This document shows, piece after piece, positions 1-9,125 of a DNA stretch of 64,000 nt (positions within the stretch are counted from its first letter, which is position 1; every line of letters begins with the position of its first letter). The DNA is taken from positions 310,001 through 374,000 of the forward strand of contig NZ_RQJP01000004.1 in assembly GCF_003858645.1 (NCBI RefSeq), written 5' to 3'. The translations under genes and the position numbers were made by a program. This DNA is from Larkinella knui. GTDB lineage: Bacteria; Bacteroidota; Bacteroidia; Cytophagales; Spirosomataceae. The notes beneath the pieces were generated by a model. It saw only the letters and a program-made list of their open reading frames with translations. It was not told where the DNA came from and made no database searches.

Positions 1-1257
1 CGCGCCATCCAACTCGGTCGGTCGGAAAACCGCACCGATAGGCCCGGTGAACGGTTGACTATTATGCTGCGTGTGGCTTTTGGTCAGAAAAAAATGATGA
101 CCAACCTGACCGTCGGGCTTATGCATTTTGTCATTTATGTAGGGTTCATCATCGTCAATATCGAGGTGATGGAAATTGTGCTCGACGGTATACTGGGAAC
201 CCACCGGCTTTTTGCACCCGTCGTCGGCGGGGTATATCCATTCCTGATCAATACGTTCGAAATCCTGGCTGTGGGCGTCTGGGCTGTCTGTGTGGTTTTT
301 CTGGTTCGTCGTTTTGTAACGAAAGTGCCCCGGTTCCAGCCGGAACGTCACCGCGAAATGGGGGGGTGGCCCCGCCTGGATGGCGCCTTGATTCTGACCT
401 TCGAAATTCTGCTGATGACGGCTTTCCTGATCTGGAATGCGTCGGATAGCGTCTTGCGTGAGCGCGGTGTGGGTCACTATGGCGAACTGAAAGGCGTGGG
501 TAATTTTGTGATCAGCCAGTTGCTGATGCCCGTATTTACCCACTGGAGCGATGCCGCTTTGGTGGCCTGCGAACGGTTGGCGTGGTGGTTTCACATTCTG
601 GGCATTCTCTTCTTTGCGGTTTACCTGACCTATTCCAAACACCTGCACATCGTTCTGGCGTTTCCAAATACGTATTTCTCCAATTTGAAACCCAAAGGCG
701 AGATAAAAAACATGCCGGAAATTACGAAGGAAGTGCAACTGGCACTCGGTATAGCCCAGGCCGATCCGAATGAAACACCGGCTGAACCGGGCCGTTTTGG
801 AGCGAAAGATGTGCAGGACCTGACGTGGAAAAACCTGATGGATGCCTACAGTTGCACCGAATGCGGACGCTGTACGGCGGCTTGCCCGGCCAACCTAACG
901 GGTAAAAAATTGTCTCCCCGCAAAATTATGATGGACACCCGCGACCGTCTGGAAGACATCCAGCGCGGCTGGCAGCAAAACGGCGCCGATCACGCCGATG
1001 GTAAAACGCTGCTCGATGATTACATTACCGCCGAGGAAATTAACGCCTGTACCACCTGCCAGGCGTGTGTTCAGGAATGCCCCGTCAACATCAACCCGCT
1101 GGAAATTATTCTGCAACTCCGCCGTTATAAAATTATGGAGGAGGCTCAGGCTCCGGCTTCCTGGAATGCCATGTTCAGTAATGTCGAAAACAACATGGCA
1201 CCGTGGAAGTTTTCGCCCGGCGACCGGTTCAACTGGGCCAATCAGGTAAATCAGTAG
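1..1257 (+). CDS. Membrane-bound (Fe-S)-binding electron-transfer protein, 5' end outside window
   Basis: The reading frame is open to the window edge. The residues before the TTG at 55 look coding, so the true start lies upstream. Four hydrophobic segments (nt about 100-180, 225-305, 385-440, 575-640) resemble a NarI/HdrE-type haem-b membrane domain. They are followed by a soluble domain with two 4Fe-4S ferredoxin motifs, CTECGRCTAACP (nt about 853-888) and CTTCQACVQECP (nt about 1048-1083). The layout fits an HdrC/DsrMK- or lactate-oxidase-like membrane quinone or thiol electron-transfer subunit. The CCG-domain protein at 2673 is its likely partner; both are normally close neighbours in Bacteroidota. 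The electron donor cannot be read from the sequence. Confidence 0.85.
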   Translation, partial: RAIQLGRSENRTDRPGERLTIMLRVAFGQKKMMTNLTVGLMHFVIYVGFIIVNIEVMEIVLDGILGTHRLFAPVVGGVYPFLINTFEILAVGVWAVCVVFLVRRFVTKVPRFQPERHREMGGWPRLDGALILTFEILLMTAFLIWNASDSVLRERGVGHYGELKGVGNFVISQLLMPVFTHWSDAALVACERLAWWFHILGILFFAVYLTYSKHLHIVLAFPNTYFSNLKPKGEIKNMPEITKEVQLALGIAQADPNETPAEPGRFGAKDVQDLTWKNLMDAYSCTECGRCTAACPANLTGKKLSPRKIMMDTRDRLEDIQRGWQQNGADHADGKTLLDDYITAEEINACTTCQACVQECPVNINPLEIILQLRRYKIMEEAQAPASWNAMFSNVENNMAPWKFSPGDRFNWANQVNQ

Positions 1258-1394
1258 CGGGCCGACGGCAACTGTCGATCGAAAATTGATGAAGTGTCCG
1301 CAGATACTAAAAAAACTGCCTACTTTTACTACTCGTGCCCACCTGAATTAAATTCCGGGAAAATCACGAATCTTGCGGATGTTTCCCCATTTGT

Positions 1395-2669
1395 ATGTCA
1401 GTGATTGTATTTAAAATAGCGATAGCGGTTCTGGGGTCGGTTGTCACCGTCGGGTGGTTGCGTTTTCGGAACCGGATCGACGGAATAAGCGGTCGCCAGC
1501 AGAAATCACTTCTGGGGCTGTTTTTTATCGTATTTCGCGTAGCGCCGTTCGTGCTAGTGTATATTTTGCTGCAACAGAAGACCCGGTCCGACGTTCCCGT
1601 TTTTTTTAGCGCAGCCGTTGAAGCCATGCATGGCAAAATCGTTTACCGCGATTTCTGGACGCCCTATAGTCCGTTATTTCCGTACATGACAACGCTGTTG
1701 CTGTGGTTCTGGAAAAGTGCTGAAGCCCTGGTTTTTCAGATGATTCTGATGGAAGGACTCGCTCTTTGGCTGACCTGGCGAGTTTATCGGACCGAAATCG
1801 GGGATAGTTTTATGCGGTTATTGACGTACCTGACCTTGCCCGGTCCGCTGGTACTTTGCGTTCTGGGTGGGCAGGAGGATATCTGGATGTGGTTATTTGG
1901 CGTTATTTCCATTATCGTATGGCAGCGAACGCGCGATAGCTTGTGGATCGGTGTCGTTATGGCCCTGGCGTTGATTACCACCAAGGCATTGGCGCTGCTG
2001 ATTATCGTACCCATGTTCTTTTTGATCGATAAACCCATCCGATACGTGGTCGGTTTAGCGGTGACCGGTTTGCCGGCTCTGGTTCTTTTGATTGCTCTGG
2101 TGGGCGATAAATTTTTGACCCCACTGCAATTTGCCGAAATGCCTTTTGCGCCTAACCTGTGGACCGTTTTCAGTCCGCTGATTGGCGATTTTCGGCCCTA
2201 CTCCAAAATTTTGAGTTGGGTTGGAGTTGGTCTTACCGTAGCGGTTTCTTCGTTGGGTGCCATTATCCTGAAACAGCGGATGAGTTATTCAAGAGCCTTA
2301 CCCCTTTTGTGGACGCTGTGCTTTTGTTTTATGATGTTTATCCATAAAAGCTCGTTCAGTAACTACGCGTTCATTTTTCTGATGCCCATGATGGTGAGCG
2401 TAATCGATCTGAAAAACCGTTGGCATATCGTGGCATTAGTTCTGTTCAACGCCCTGATTGTTATTCATCCAACGTATTGGTGGGGGCTCAAAACGCCGAT
2501 TTATACCAAATGGAGCCACCTGGCTTCAACCGCCAATCTGATTGAGTATGGAATGGAAGTAACGTTTGTCGGCTGTTTGGTGTATTTTCTGCTCATCCTT
2601 TACCGAATGATTGGTCGCGGTCATTACCGCCAGGCCGATCGATCCATTAAATCAGTGATTTACGAATGA
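1395..2669 (+). CDS. Polytopic membrane protein, GT-C/GT87-like glycosyltransferase candidate
   Basis: A 424-aa protein with about ten hydrophobic segments and little soluble sequence. After the second transmembrane segment comes DVPVFFSAAVEAMHGKIVYR followed by DFWTPYSPLFPY. An acidic residue early in the first long loop plus an aromatic/proline-rich YSPLFPY stretch is typical of GT-C-fold mannosyl- or arabinosyltransferases (GT87, DUF2029), which use polyprenyl-phosphate sugars. Its stop is only 3 nt before the start of the next Fe-S gene, so the two are probably co-transcribed. It splits two Fe-S genes that usually sit side by side, so it may be a local insertion. The enzymatic role is inferred from topology and this one motif. 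Confidence 0.55.
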   Translation: MSVIVFKIAIAVLGSVVTVGWLRFRNRIDGISGRQQKSLLGLFFIVFRVAPFVLVYILLQQKTRSDVPVFFSAAVEAMHGKIVYRDFWTPYSPLFPYMTTLLLWFWKSAEALVFQMILMEGLALWLTWRVYRTEIGDSFMRLLTYLTLPGPLVLCVLGGQEDIWMWLFGVISIIVWQRTRDSLWIGVVMALALITTKALALLIIVPMFFLIDKPIRYVVGLAVTGLPALVLLIALVGDKFLTPLQFAEMPFAPNLWTVFSPLIGDFRPYSKILSWVGVGLTVAVSSLGAIILKQRMSYSRALPLLWTLCFCFMMFIHKSSFSNYAFIFLMPMMVSVIDLKNRWHIVALVLFNALIVIHPTYWWGLKTPIYTKWSHLASTANLIEYGMEVTFVGCLVYFLLILYRMIGRGHYRQADRSIKSVIYE

Positions 2670-2672
2670 CCC

Positions 2673-3473
2673 ATGACCGCAGAAACTAATTACCGCGTGC
2701 CGACCATGGCCGATATGGTTGCTAAAGGCGAAACCCCGGAAGTACTTTTCTGGGTGGGCTGCGCCGGTTCGTTCGATGACCGGTACAAAAAAGTGACCAT
2801 CGCTTTTGTGAAAATCCTGAACCATGTCGGTATCAAGTTCGCCGTTTTGGGAACGGAAGAAGCCTGCACCGGCGACCCGGCCCGGCGGGCAGGAAACGAA
2901 TTTCTGTTTCAGATGCAGGCCATGGCCAACATTCAGGTGCTGGATGGATACGGCGTTAAAAAAATCGTGACGGCTTGTCCGCATTGCTTCAATACGCTCA
3001 AAAATGAATATCCGGAACTGGGCGGTAACTACGAGGTGATTCACCATTCGCAATTCCTGCAACAACTGATCAACGAAGGGAAAGTGGCGCTGAAAGGGGG
3101 CGGTGAGTTTAAAGGCCGCCGGATCACCTACCACGATTCGTGCTATCTGGGTCGCGCCAATAAGGTTTACGAAGCGCCCCGCGATGTGTTGCAGGCTTTG
3201 GATGCCGATCTGGTTGAAATGAAACGCTCCCGATCCAAAGGGCTGTGTTGCGGAGCCGGAGGAGCGCAGTATTTCAAGGAACCCGAACCCGGGCGGAAAG
3301 ATATCAACGTGGAACGCACGGAAGAAGCCCTCTCGACCGGCGCCGACACCATTGCCGTGGCCTGCCCATTTTGTATGACCATGATGACCGACGGGATCAA
3401 GAACAAAGACCGCGAAGATTCGGTCAAAGTCTACGACCTCGCGGAACTCGTTGCCCAGGCGCAGAGTTTGTAA
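2673..3473 (+). CDS. CCG-domain (Fe-S)-binding oxidoreductase subunit (HdrB/LutA/GlpC-like)
   Basis: A 266-aa soluble protein with two cysteine-rich CCG-type modules. The first has VGCAGSFDDRY, EACTGDPARRAG and TACPHCFNTL. The second has HDSCYLGRANK, GLCCGAGGAQYF and VACPFCMTMM. Such domains coordinate non-cubane or 4Fe-4S clusters in heterodisulfide reductase HdrB, glycolate oxidase GlcF and lactate-oxidation LutA proteins. It most likely takes electrons to or from the membrane protein encoded at the window start. The ATG at 2673 lies 3 nt after the previous stop, suggesting translational coupling. Family assignment is secure; substrate is unknown. Confidence 0.88.
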   Translation: MTAETNYRVPTMADMVAKGETPEVLFWVGCAGSFDDRYKKVTIAFVKILNHVGIKFAVLGTEEACTGDPARRAGNEFLFQMQAMANIQVLDGYGVKKIVTACPHCFNTLKNEYPELGGNYEVIHHSQFLQQLINEGKVALKGGGEFKGRRITYHDSCYLGRANKVYEAPRDVLQALDADLVEMKRSRSKGLCCGAGGAQYFKEPEPGRKDINVERTEEALSTGADTIAVACPFCMTMMTDGIKNKDREDSVKVYDLAELVAQAQSL

Positions 3474-3502
3474 GATACCCACGGTCGGACGGCCGATGCC
3501 GG

Positions 3503-3552
3503 TTTAGTCCGTGAAATTTTCGTCTGAAACGTATAAAGAAACACGGACTAAA
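3503..3552. repeat. Inverted repeat with 'cggactaaagtccg' motif, REP-like
   Basis: TTTAGTCCGTG (3503-3513) and CACGGACTAAA (3542-3552) are perfect 11-bp inverted arms. The right arm runs into a further small palindrome, ACGGACTAAAGTCCGT. It lies between the Fe-S gene and the next + gene and could form an mRNA hairpin. The style resembles short REP-type palindromes, but no second copy is present here. Confidence 0.5.
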
Positions 3553-3571
3553 GTCCGTAGGTACAGAACAT

Positions 3572-4069
3572 ATGTGGATTTCCTTCAACCAACTGCCTGA
3601 TACGGCCCGCGTCTGGGTTTACCAGGCCGCCCGCGAGCTGACCGACGCTGAAGTGACGGCCATTGAAAACGATATGCAATCCGCCGTCGACAGTTGGGCC
3701 GCCCACGGAACGCCCCTGCTGGGTTCGGCCAAATTGCTCAATAACCGGTTTTTGATCGTTGCCGTCGACGAAGGCCATCACCTGCCAAGCGGTTGTTCCA
3801 TTGATTCTTCCGTGCGTTGGGTGCGCGGAATCGGTCAGGCATTGAATACGGATTTTTTTGATCGGTCAGCGGCTTTTGTAACGGCCAGTGGATCGATTGA
3901 AACCGTAGCACTGCCGCAGATTAAAGCCGCCGTTACCGAAGGACGTATCACGCCCGAAACCACGATTTATAATAACCTCGTTGCCACCAAGGCAGAGTTG
4001 CTCAACCACTGGCAGATCAGGGCGGCAGATTCGTGGCTGAAACGGTATTTTAAAAACGTAACCGCCTGA
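3572..4069 (+). CDS. Conserved Bacteroidota protein of unknown function
   Basis: A 165-aa soluble protein starting MWISFNQLPD and rich in aromatic and acidic residues. It contains KLLNNRFLIVAVDE and a central GCSIDSSVRWV stretch. Homologues are often labelled 'ABC transporter ATPase', but no Walker A, signature or Walker B motif is visible here, so that name is not supported. It lies 7 nt before the fRMsr gene on the same strand, suggesting a two-gene unit. No function can be assigned. Confidence 0.75.
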   Translation: MWISFNQLPDTARVWVYQAARELTDAEVTAIENDMQSAVDSWAAHGTPLLGSAKLLNNRFLIVAVDEGHHLPSGCSIDSSVRWVRGIGQALNTDFFDRSAAFVTASGSIETVALPQIKAAVTEGRITPETTIYNNLVATKAELLNHWQIRAADSWLKRYFKNVTA

Positions 4070-4076
4070 TTGTCTC

Positions 4077-4562
4077 ATGGCTGAAACGCTGATTCTTCCG
4101 AAAACCGCCCTGCGGCACGAAATCTACGCCAGTTTGCTGCCGCAACTTCAGGCGCTGACCGACGGCGAGCCGGATCTGATTGCCAATCTGGCCAATATTT
4201 CGGCGGCTCTGAAAGAAGCTTTCGATTTTTTCTGGGTCGGTTTTTACCTCAAAAAAGACAATCAGTTGGTATTAGGCCCGTTTCAGGGACCAATTGCATG
4301 CACCCGAATTGATTTTGGCAAAGGCGTGTGCGGGGCCAGTTACGAGCAAAAAGAAACGATTCTGGTGCCGGATGTCGAACAGTTTCCGGGCCACATCGCC
4401 TGTAGTTCTGCTTCCCAATCGGAAATAGTCGTTCCGGTTTTTGACAAAAATGGTAATGTGGCCCTGGTTTTGGACGTCGACAGCGACCAACTCAATGATT
4501 TTAGCGAGGCAGATCAAGCGGGGCTGGAGAAAATTGCCTGGCTCATCACCTCTTTTTTGTAA
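4077..4562 (+). CDS. msrC: Free methionine-(R)-sulfoxide reductase (GAF domain)
   Basis: A 161-aa single GAF-domain protein, the usual length of the fRMsr (YebR) family, which reduces free L-methionine-(R)-sulfoxide in the cytoplasm with thioredoxin. The three catalytic/resolving cysteines are present with family spacing: C75 in GPIACTRI, C85 in GKGVCGAS and C109 in FPGHIACS. Family landmarks WVGFYL and SEIVVPV are also present. It follows the 165-aa gene closely and ends 14 nt before the stop of the convergent mnmD gene. It probably serves oxidative-damage repair. Confidence 0.92.
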   Translation: MAETLILPKTALRHEIYASLLPQLQALTDGEPDLIANLANISAALKEAFDFFWVGFYLKKDNQLVLGPFQGPIACTRIDFGKGVCGASYEQKETILVPDVEQFPGHIACSSASQSEIVVPVFDKNGNVALVLDVDSDQLNDFSEADQAGLEKIAWLITSFL

Positions 4563-4575
4563 AAAAACCGTCCGT

Positions 4576-5229
4576 TCAGGCTAGCCTGACCGCCCGCAAC
4601 ACATCGCGCTTATGCGCCGGTCCGCGGTGTTTCTCAACCAGAAAACCGGCCGCTCTCAAATTCCGCTTCACATAACTTTTTGAACAATACGTCGTCAGTA
4701 AACCGCCCGGCTGCATCATGGCGGCTACCTGTTCAAAAATCGCCTGCGTCCAGAGTTCCGGCTGGGCTTCCGGCGCAAAGGCGTCATAATACACTAGATT
4801 AAACCGCTCTTCGGTTCGAAAATCCTGCAAACGGCCTTCGTACTTCAATACCTGGAAAAACGGCGTAATCGCAACCGGACGGTTCCACGGTGCCTGATGC
4901 AACGATTTCAGGTACTTACTTTCCAGTAATTCATCGAAATTAAGCTGGTTGGCTTCTTCCGGCAACAGCGGGCGGGTTTCCACCGCCGTATAGGTGACCG
5001 TGCGTTGTGACTTTTCGGCTTCCAACACCGTTAGAAGAGCATTTAAGCCCGTACCAAACCCCATTTCGAAAGCGTTGACCTGCGTAAACCGTTCGAAAGC
5101 GGATTGCAAACCCAGTTCGATATAAACCCGTTGCGATTCCTGTAAGGCACCAAAAATGGAGTGATAATGCTGGTCAAATTCAGAATTGTAGACCGAACTA
5201 GAACCGTCGGAGGTTAGAACGATGCGCAT
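4576..5229 (-). CDS. mnmD: tRNA 5-methylaminomethyl-2-thiouridine methyltransferase, stand-alone MnmD
   Basis: An SAM-dependent methyltransferase of about 217 aa corresponding to the N-terminal half of enterobacterial MnmC. It methylates nm5(s2)U34 in the tRNA wobble position. Visible features are the N-terminal TSDGSSSVYNSEFDQHYHS, the SAM loop FEMGFGTGLNALL and the catalytic-region YDAFAPEAQPELW, followed by GGLLTTYCSKSYVKRNLRAAG. The ATG at 5229 was chosen because family members begin just before the 'T.DGS.T.YN' motif. A longer form from 5304 would overlap the divergent gene. No oxidase domain is fused, as usual in Bacteroidota. Confidence 0.9.
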   Translation of the reverse strand: MRIVLTSDGSSSVYNSEFDQHYHSIFGALQESQRVYIELGLQSAFERFTQVNAFEMGFGTGLNALLTVLEAEKSQRTVTYTAVETRPLLPEEANQLNFDELLESKYLKSLHQAPWNRPVAITPFFQVLKYEGRLQDFRTEERFNLVYYDAFAPEAQPELWTQAIFEQVAAMMQPGGLLTTYCSKSYVKRNLRAAGFLVEKHRGPAHKRDVLRAVRLA

Positions 5230-5286
5230 TTCTGTTTTCTTTTCAGGATTCCTCATGTATCTTCGCAAGCTCAAAAATTCAATACT

Positions 5287-5760
5287 ATGCTTCAACGCAT
5301 CCAAACTATATTTCTGTTCCTGATTGTCGTTTCAATGGCCATTGTGCTGGGTTTTCCGATTTGGGAGAAAACCGGTGCCGGATCAACCGAGCTGGTTAGT
5401 CTGACTGCCTGGCAACTGACGTATACCAAAGGAATTAGCTCACAAATTACGCCGGTTTATTACCTTGCTCTGATGGCGTTGGTCGTAGCGGGCGTTTCGT
5501 TATTTACCATTTTCAAATACCGCAACCGGTTGCTGCAAATGGGTCTTTGCGCCATTAACGCCATTGTGCTGACCGCCCTGATGGGCTTCGTTCTGTACCT
5601 GACGCTGTACAAAGGCAAAGAGTTTTTCAATCCGGACGATCAGGGCCATTTCCGGTATGGTTTTTTTGGTATAGTGGCGGCTCTGATTTTCAATATGTTA
5701 GCCAACCGTTTTATTCGCCGGGACGAAAAACTGGTTCAGGAGTCGAATCGCCTGCGCTAA
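5287..5760 (+). CDS. DUF4293 family four-helix membrane protein
   Basis: A 157-aa integral membrane protein with four hydrophobic segments at about residues 7-25, 56-76, 84-107 and 120-138. It has the typical start MLQRIQTIFLFL and a short basic tail. Family DUF4293 is essentially restricted to Bacteroidota and has no known function. It is divergent from mnmD, with only about 57 nt between the starts, so the promoters overlap. It ends just before a long AT-rich palindrome. Confidence 0.85.
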   Translation: MLQRIQTIFLFLIVVSMAIVLGFPIWEKTGAGSTELVSLTAWQLTYTKGISSQITPVYYLALMALVVAGVSLFTIFKYRNRLLQMGLCAINAIVLTALMGFVLYLTLYKGKEFFNPDDQGHFRYGFFGIVAALIFNMLANRFIRRDEKLVQESNRLR

Positions 5761-5764
5761 AGGG

Positions 5765-5851
5765 AGTTAAAAATTAAGAGTTAAAAGTTAAAAGTAGGCT
5801 GACGCATCACACTCGACATTATTTTTAACTTTTAACTCTTAATTTTTAACT
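5765..5851. repeat. AT-rich intergenic palindrome (GTTAAAA family), 29-bp arms
   Basis: Perfect 29-bp inverted arms at 5765-5793 and 5823-5851, built from repeated GTTAAAA/GAGTTAAAA units, with a 29-nt spacer containing GCTGACGCAT. It lies between convergent genes and touches the stop codon of the isomerase gene, so it can serve as a bidirectional terminator-like hairpin. A related element with the same GCTGACGCAT spacer lies at 9121-9224 and a third at 53785-53860. Confidence 0.85.
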
Positions 5852-6828
5852 TAAACCAGGCCTTCCTTCAGCAGATCGTGGAGGTGGATGAAGCCTTTGA
5901 TCTGGTTATCGATGGCGACAATGAGTTGCGTGATGCTGCGTTCCTGCATGATTTTGAGGGCATGGGTGGCGTATTCATCGGGATGTATGCACAGGGGCGA
6001 GGGCGTCATGATGTCGCAGGCATGCAGATCGCCGAGTTCCGGCAGGTTGAAGCGGTTGAGCATCCGTCGCAAATCGCCGTCGGTGACAATGCCCGCCAGC
6101 TGGCCGTTTTCGTCGGCCACGGCAGTGGCCCCCAACCGTTTGGAGGTCATTTCCAGAATCACTTCGTGCACGGTAGCGCGAAGAGAAACGGTCGGAATTT
6201 CGTGATGTGGATAAATATCACTAACTTTTAGGTACAGCTTTTTGCCCAATGAGCCGCCGGGGTGGAAACGGGCAAAATCCTGACTGGTAAATCCCCGGGC
6301 AGTGAGCAGGCTAACCGCCAGCGCATCGCCGAGTGCCAGGGCAACGGTAGTGCTGGTGGTCGGAACCAGGTTGAGGGGATCCGCTTCGCGTTCGGTGTGG
6401 GCGTTCAGAACAAAATCGGCCTGTAAACAGAGGTACGAATTGGTCTGGGAGGCCAGTGCAACGAGCACCACACCGGTTCGCTTCAGGAGCGGAACGAGAA
6501 CTTTGATTTCGGGCGTATTCCCACTTTTGGAGATGCAAATCACCACATCGTTGGACTGAATCATCCCCAAATCGCCGTGAATGGCGTCGGCTGCATGCAT
6601 AAAAAGGGAAGGAGTGCCGGTTGAGTTGAGGGTTGCAACAATTTTTTGTCCAATTAGTGCACTCTTTCCAATACCGGTGACCACGACCCGGCCGGAACTT
6701 TGCAAAATGGTTTCAACGATTTGTTCAAATTGGTCGTCGATACAGTCAATTGCCTGTCGGATTGCTTCCGATTCGGCAAGCAGTACAGCACGAGCCGTCG
6801 ATTGAATATTTTTTTTTACTAATTTCAA
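5851..6828 (-). CDS. kdsD: KpsF/GutQ-type arabinose-5-phosphate isomerase
   Basis: About 325 aa: an N-terminal SIS domain (GIGKSALIGQKIVATLNSTG, MHAADAIHGDLGMI, ISKSGNTPEI) followed by two CBS domains. This is the standard D-arabinose-5-phosphate isomerase architecture, converting ribulose-5-P to arabinose-5-P for Kdo in lipopolysaccharide. A TTG at 6828 (MKLVKKNIQS) is preferred because it gives the family length. The longer frame to 6939 would run into the divergent recQ start. No kdsA/kdsB/kdsC neighbours are seen, so the LPS role is from family knowledge only. Confidence 0.88.
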   Translation of the reverse strand: MKLVKKNIQSTARAVLLAESEAIRQAIDCIDDQFEQIVETILQSSGRVVVTGIGKSALIGQKIVATLNSTGTPSLFMHAADAIHGDLGMIQSNDVVICISKSGNTPEIKVLVPLLKRTGVVLVALASQTNSYLCLQADFVLNAHTEREADPLNLVPTTSTTVALALGDALAVSLLTARGFTSQDFARFHPGGSLGKKLYLKVSDIYPHHEIPTVSLRATVHEVILEMTSKRLGATAVADENGQLAGIVTDGDLRRMLNRFNLPELGDLHACDIMTPSPLCIHPDEYATHALKIMQERSITQLIVAIDNQIKGFIHLHDLLKEGLV

Positions 6829-6914
6829 TGTTGCTTTTGTCAATCGGTTTTTAACTAATTTTATAAAGGCAAAGATACAACCAAATAAAGTGTGGTAACC
6901 TTCCCCAATTTGAG

Positions 6915-9125
6915 ATGACGACGACGCAGTTAGACCCATCGGTACAGGTATCTCTAAAAGAGAAGCTTAAAGACATATTCGGATTCAGCCAATTCCGGGG
7001 CGACCAGGAAGCCATCATCCATAATATTCTGGCGGGGATCAATTCATTTGTAATTATGCCCACGGGGGCGGGCAAATCCCTGTGCTACCAGCTTCCGGCC
7101 ATTTCTTCGGAGGGAACGGCCATTGTGATTTCACCCCTGATTGCCCTGATGAAAAACCAGGTCGATCAAATGAACGCCTTTGGCATCAACGCCCAGTTCC
7201 TGAATTCGACTTTGACCAAGGCCGAAATGAGCAAAGTCAAAAAAGATACCCTGAACGGTACGCTGAAACTGCTCTACATTGCGCCCGAATCCCTGACGAA
7301 AGAAGAGAACCTGGATTTTCTCAAAAAAGCCAATATCTCGTTTGTCGCCATCGATGAAGCCCACTGTATTTCGGAGTGGGGCCACGATTTTCGACCGGAA
7401 TACCGCAAAATCCGCGGTATTATCGACAACATCGGTAATCTGCCGGTTATTGCTTTAACGGCTACGGCCACGCCAAAAGTACAATTGGACATCCAGAAAA
7501 ACCTGCAAATGGAGGATGCCCATATTTATAAAACGTCATTTAATCGAAAGAATTTATACTACGAAATTCGCCCGAAAGCGGACGCGAAAAAGCAGCTGAT
7601 CCGGTATATCAAAAACAACAAAGGAAAGTCCGGCATTGTCTATTGCCTGAGCCGGAAAATGGTTGAAGAAATTGCCGAACTGCTGAATGTCAACGATATA
7701 AAAGCATTGCCGTATCACGCCGGGCTGGATTCGCAGACGCGGATGCACAACCAGGATGCGTTCCTCAACGAAGACGTCGACGTGGTGGTGGCCACGATTG
7801 CCTTCGGCATGGGAATCGATAAACCGGATGTGCGGTTTGTGATTCACTACGACGCCCCCAAGTCGCTGGAAGGCTACTACCAGGAAACCGGGCGGGCGGG
7901 CCGCGACGGCCTGGAGGGCAACTGCCTGATGTTCTACAGCATCGATGACATTGTCAAGCTGGAGAAATTCAACAAAGACAAGTCCGTTACGGAGCGCGAC
8001 AATGCCCGGCATCTGCTCATGGAAATGGTTTCGTATGCCAATCTGGGGGTTTGTCGTCGCCGGCAATTGTTAAGCTATTTCGGAGAATATCAGGACAAGG
8101 ATTGCGGTTTCTGCGATAATTGCATGAAGCCAACCGAGAAATTTAAAGCCCAGGATGAGATCGTACTGGCTCTTCAGGCGGTTCTGCAAACCGATCAGCG
8201 TTTCGATGCCGCTCACCTGGCCGACGTGTTGACCGGCACTGAAAATCAGTACATTACCAGTTATGAGCACCATAATTTAGCCGTTTATGGCAAAGGAAAA
8301 GAGTTCAACGAAACCGTTGAGTTCTGGTGTTCACTGATCCGGCAGATCACGATTTATGGGTATCTGGACAAAGATGTTGATAACTACGGCGTTCTGAAAT
8401 TGTCGCAGAAGGGACAAAACTACCTCAACGATCCGTACTCCATTACGCTCTCGAAAGATCATAACTACGAAATCGACGAGGAAAAGGCCGAAGATGAAGA
8501 CAAGGACACCGGTATGTCGTCGGGCAGCGCCTACGACGAAGCCCTGTTAGGTCTGCTCAAAGCCCTGCGTAAAAAGATTGCCAAAGAAAAAAACCTGCCT
8601 CCTTACGTCATTTTCCAGGACCCCTCCATGGAAGAAATGGCAACGACCTATCCCACCACGCGGGAGGAAATGGCCCAGATCAACGGGGTAGGGATGGGCA
8701 AGGTGGTGAAGTTCGGAAAACCGTTCATCGACCTGATTTCCAAATACGTCGAAGAAAACGACATCGAAACGGCGAAAGACGTCGTCGTGAAGTCGATGGT
8801 CAATAAATCGAAGGTCAAGATTTTCATCATCCAGCAGATTGACCGCAAGGTGGATCTGGAGGAAATTTCGGAGTCGAAAGGCCTGACGATGGAAGATCTG
8901 ATCGAAGAAATCGAACACATCTGTTATTCCGGTACGCGTCTGAATCTGGATTATTACATCAACCAGATCATGGACAGCGACCGGCAAGCCGATATTTATG
9001 ACTACTTCATGCGGGCCGAAACCGACAACATCGGGGTGGCCATGCGGGAGTTTGCCAACGACGATTATTCAGAAGAAGAATTGCGGTTAATGCGGATTAA
9101 GTTTTTATCAGAAGTAGCAAATTAA
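6915..9125 (+). CDS. recQ: ATP-dependent DNA helicase RecQ
   Basis: A 736-aa superfamily-2 3'-5' helicase. Visible are Walker A GAGKS (residues 51-55), DEAHCISEWGHDFRPEYR (about residue 145), motif IV-VI sequences including GMGIDKPDVR and YYQETGRAGRDG, and the RQC zinc cysteines C..CGFCDNC (about residues 380-402). A winged-helix region and a C-terminal HRDC domain (about residues 530-610) follow. The extra C-terminal 120 residues beyond E. coli length are usual in Bacteroidota RecQ. It acts in recombination repair and fork restart. It is divergently oriented from kdsD. Confidence 0.95.
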   Translation: MTTTQLDPSVQVSLKEKLKDIFGFSQFRGDQEAIIHNILAGINSFVIMPTGAGKSLCYQLPAISSEGTAIVISPLIALMKNQVDQMNAFGINAQFLNSTLTKAEMSKVKKDTLNGTLKLLYIAPESLTKEENLDFLKKANISFVAIDEAHCISEWGHDFRPEYRKIRGIIDNIGNLPVIALTATATPKVQLDIQKNLQMEDAHIYKTSFNRKNLYYEIRPKADAKKQLIRYIKNNKGKSGIVYCLSRKMVEEIAELLNVNDIKALPYHAGLDSQTRMHNQDAFLNEDVDVVVATIAFGMGIDKPDVRFVIHYDAPKSLEGYYQETGRAGRDGLEGNCLMFYSIDDIVKLEKFNKDKSVTERDNARHLLMEMVSYANLGVCRRRQLLSYFGEYQDKDCGFCDNCMKPTEKFKAQDEIVLALQAVLQTDQRFDAAHLADVLTGTENQYITSYEHHNLAVYGKGKEFNETVEFWCSLIRQITIYGYLDKDVDNYGVLKLSQKGQNYLNDPYSITLSKDHNYEIDEEKAEDEDKDTGMSSGSAYDEALLGLLKALRKKIAKEKNLPPYVIFQDPSMEEMATTYPTTREEMAQINGVGMGKVVKFGKPFIDLISKYVEENDIETAKDVVVKSMVNKSKVKIFIIQQIDRKVDLEEISESKGLTMEDLIEEIEHICYSGTRLNLDYYINQIMDSDRQADIYDYFMRAETDNIGVAMREFANDDYSEEELRLMRIKFLSEVAN

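Noticed and set aside
3572-4069. 'ABC transporter ATPase' label for the 165-aa protein
   Set aside because: No Walker A, signature or Walker B motif can be seen, so the name commonly attached to this family is not supported.
6829-6939. Upstream extension of the KdsD-like protein to 6939
   Set aside because: The extra 37 residues overlap the recQ start antisense and lie outside the SIS domain; family length favours 6828.
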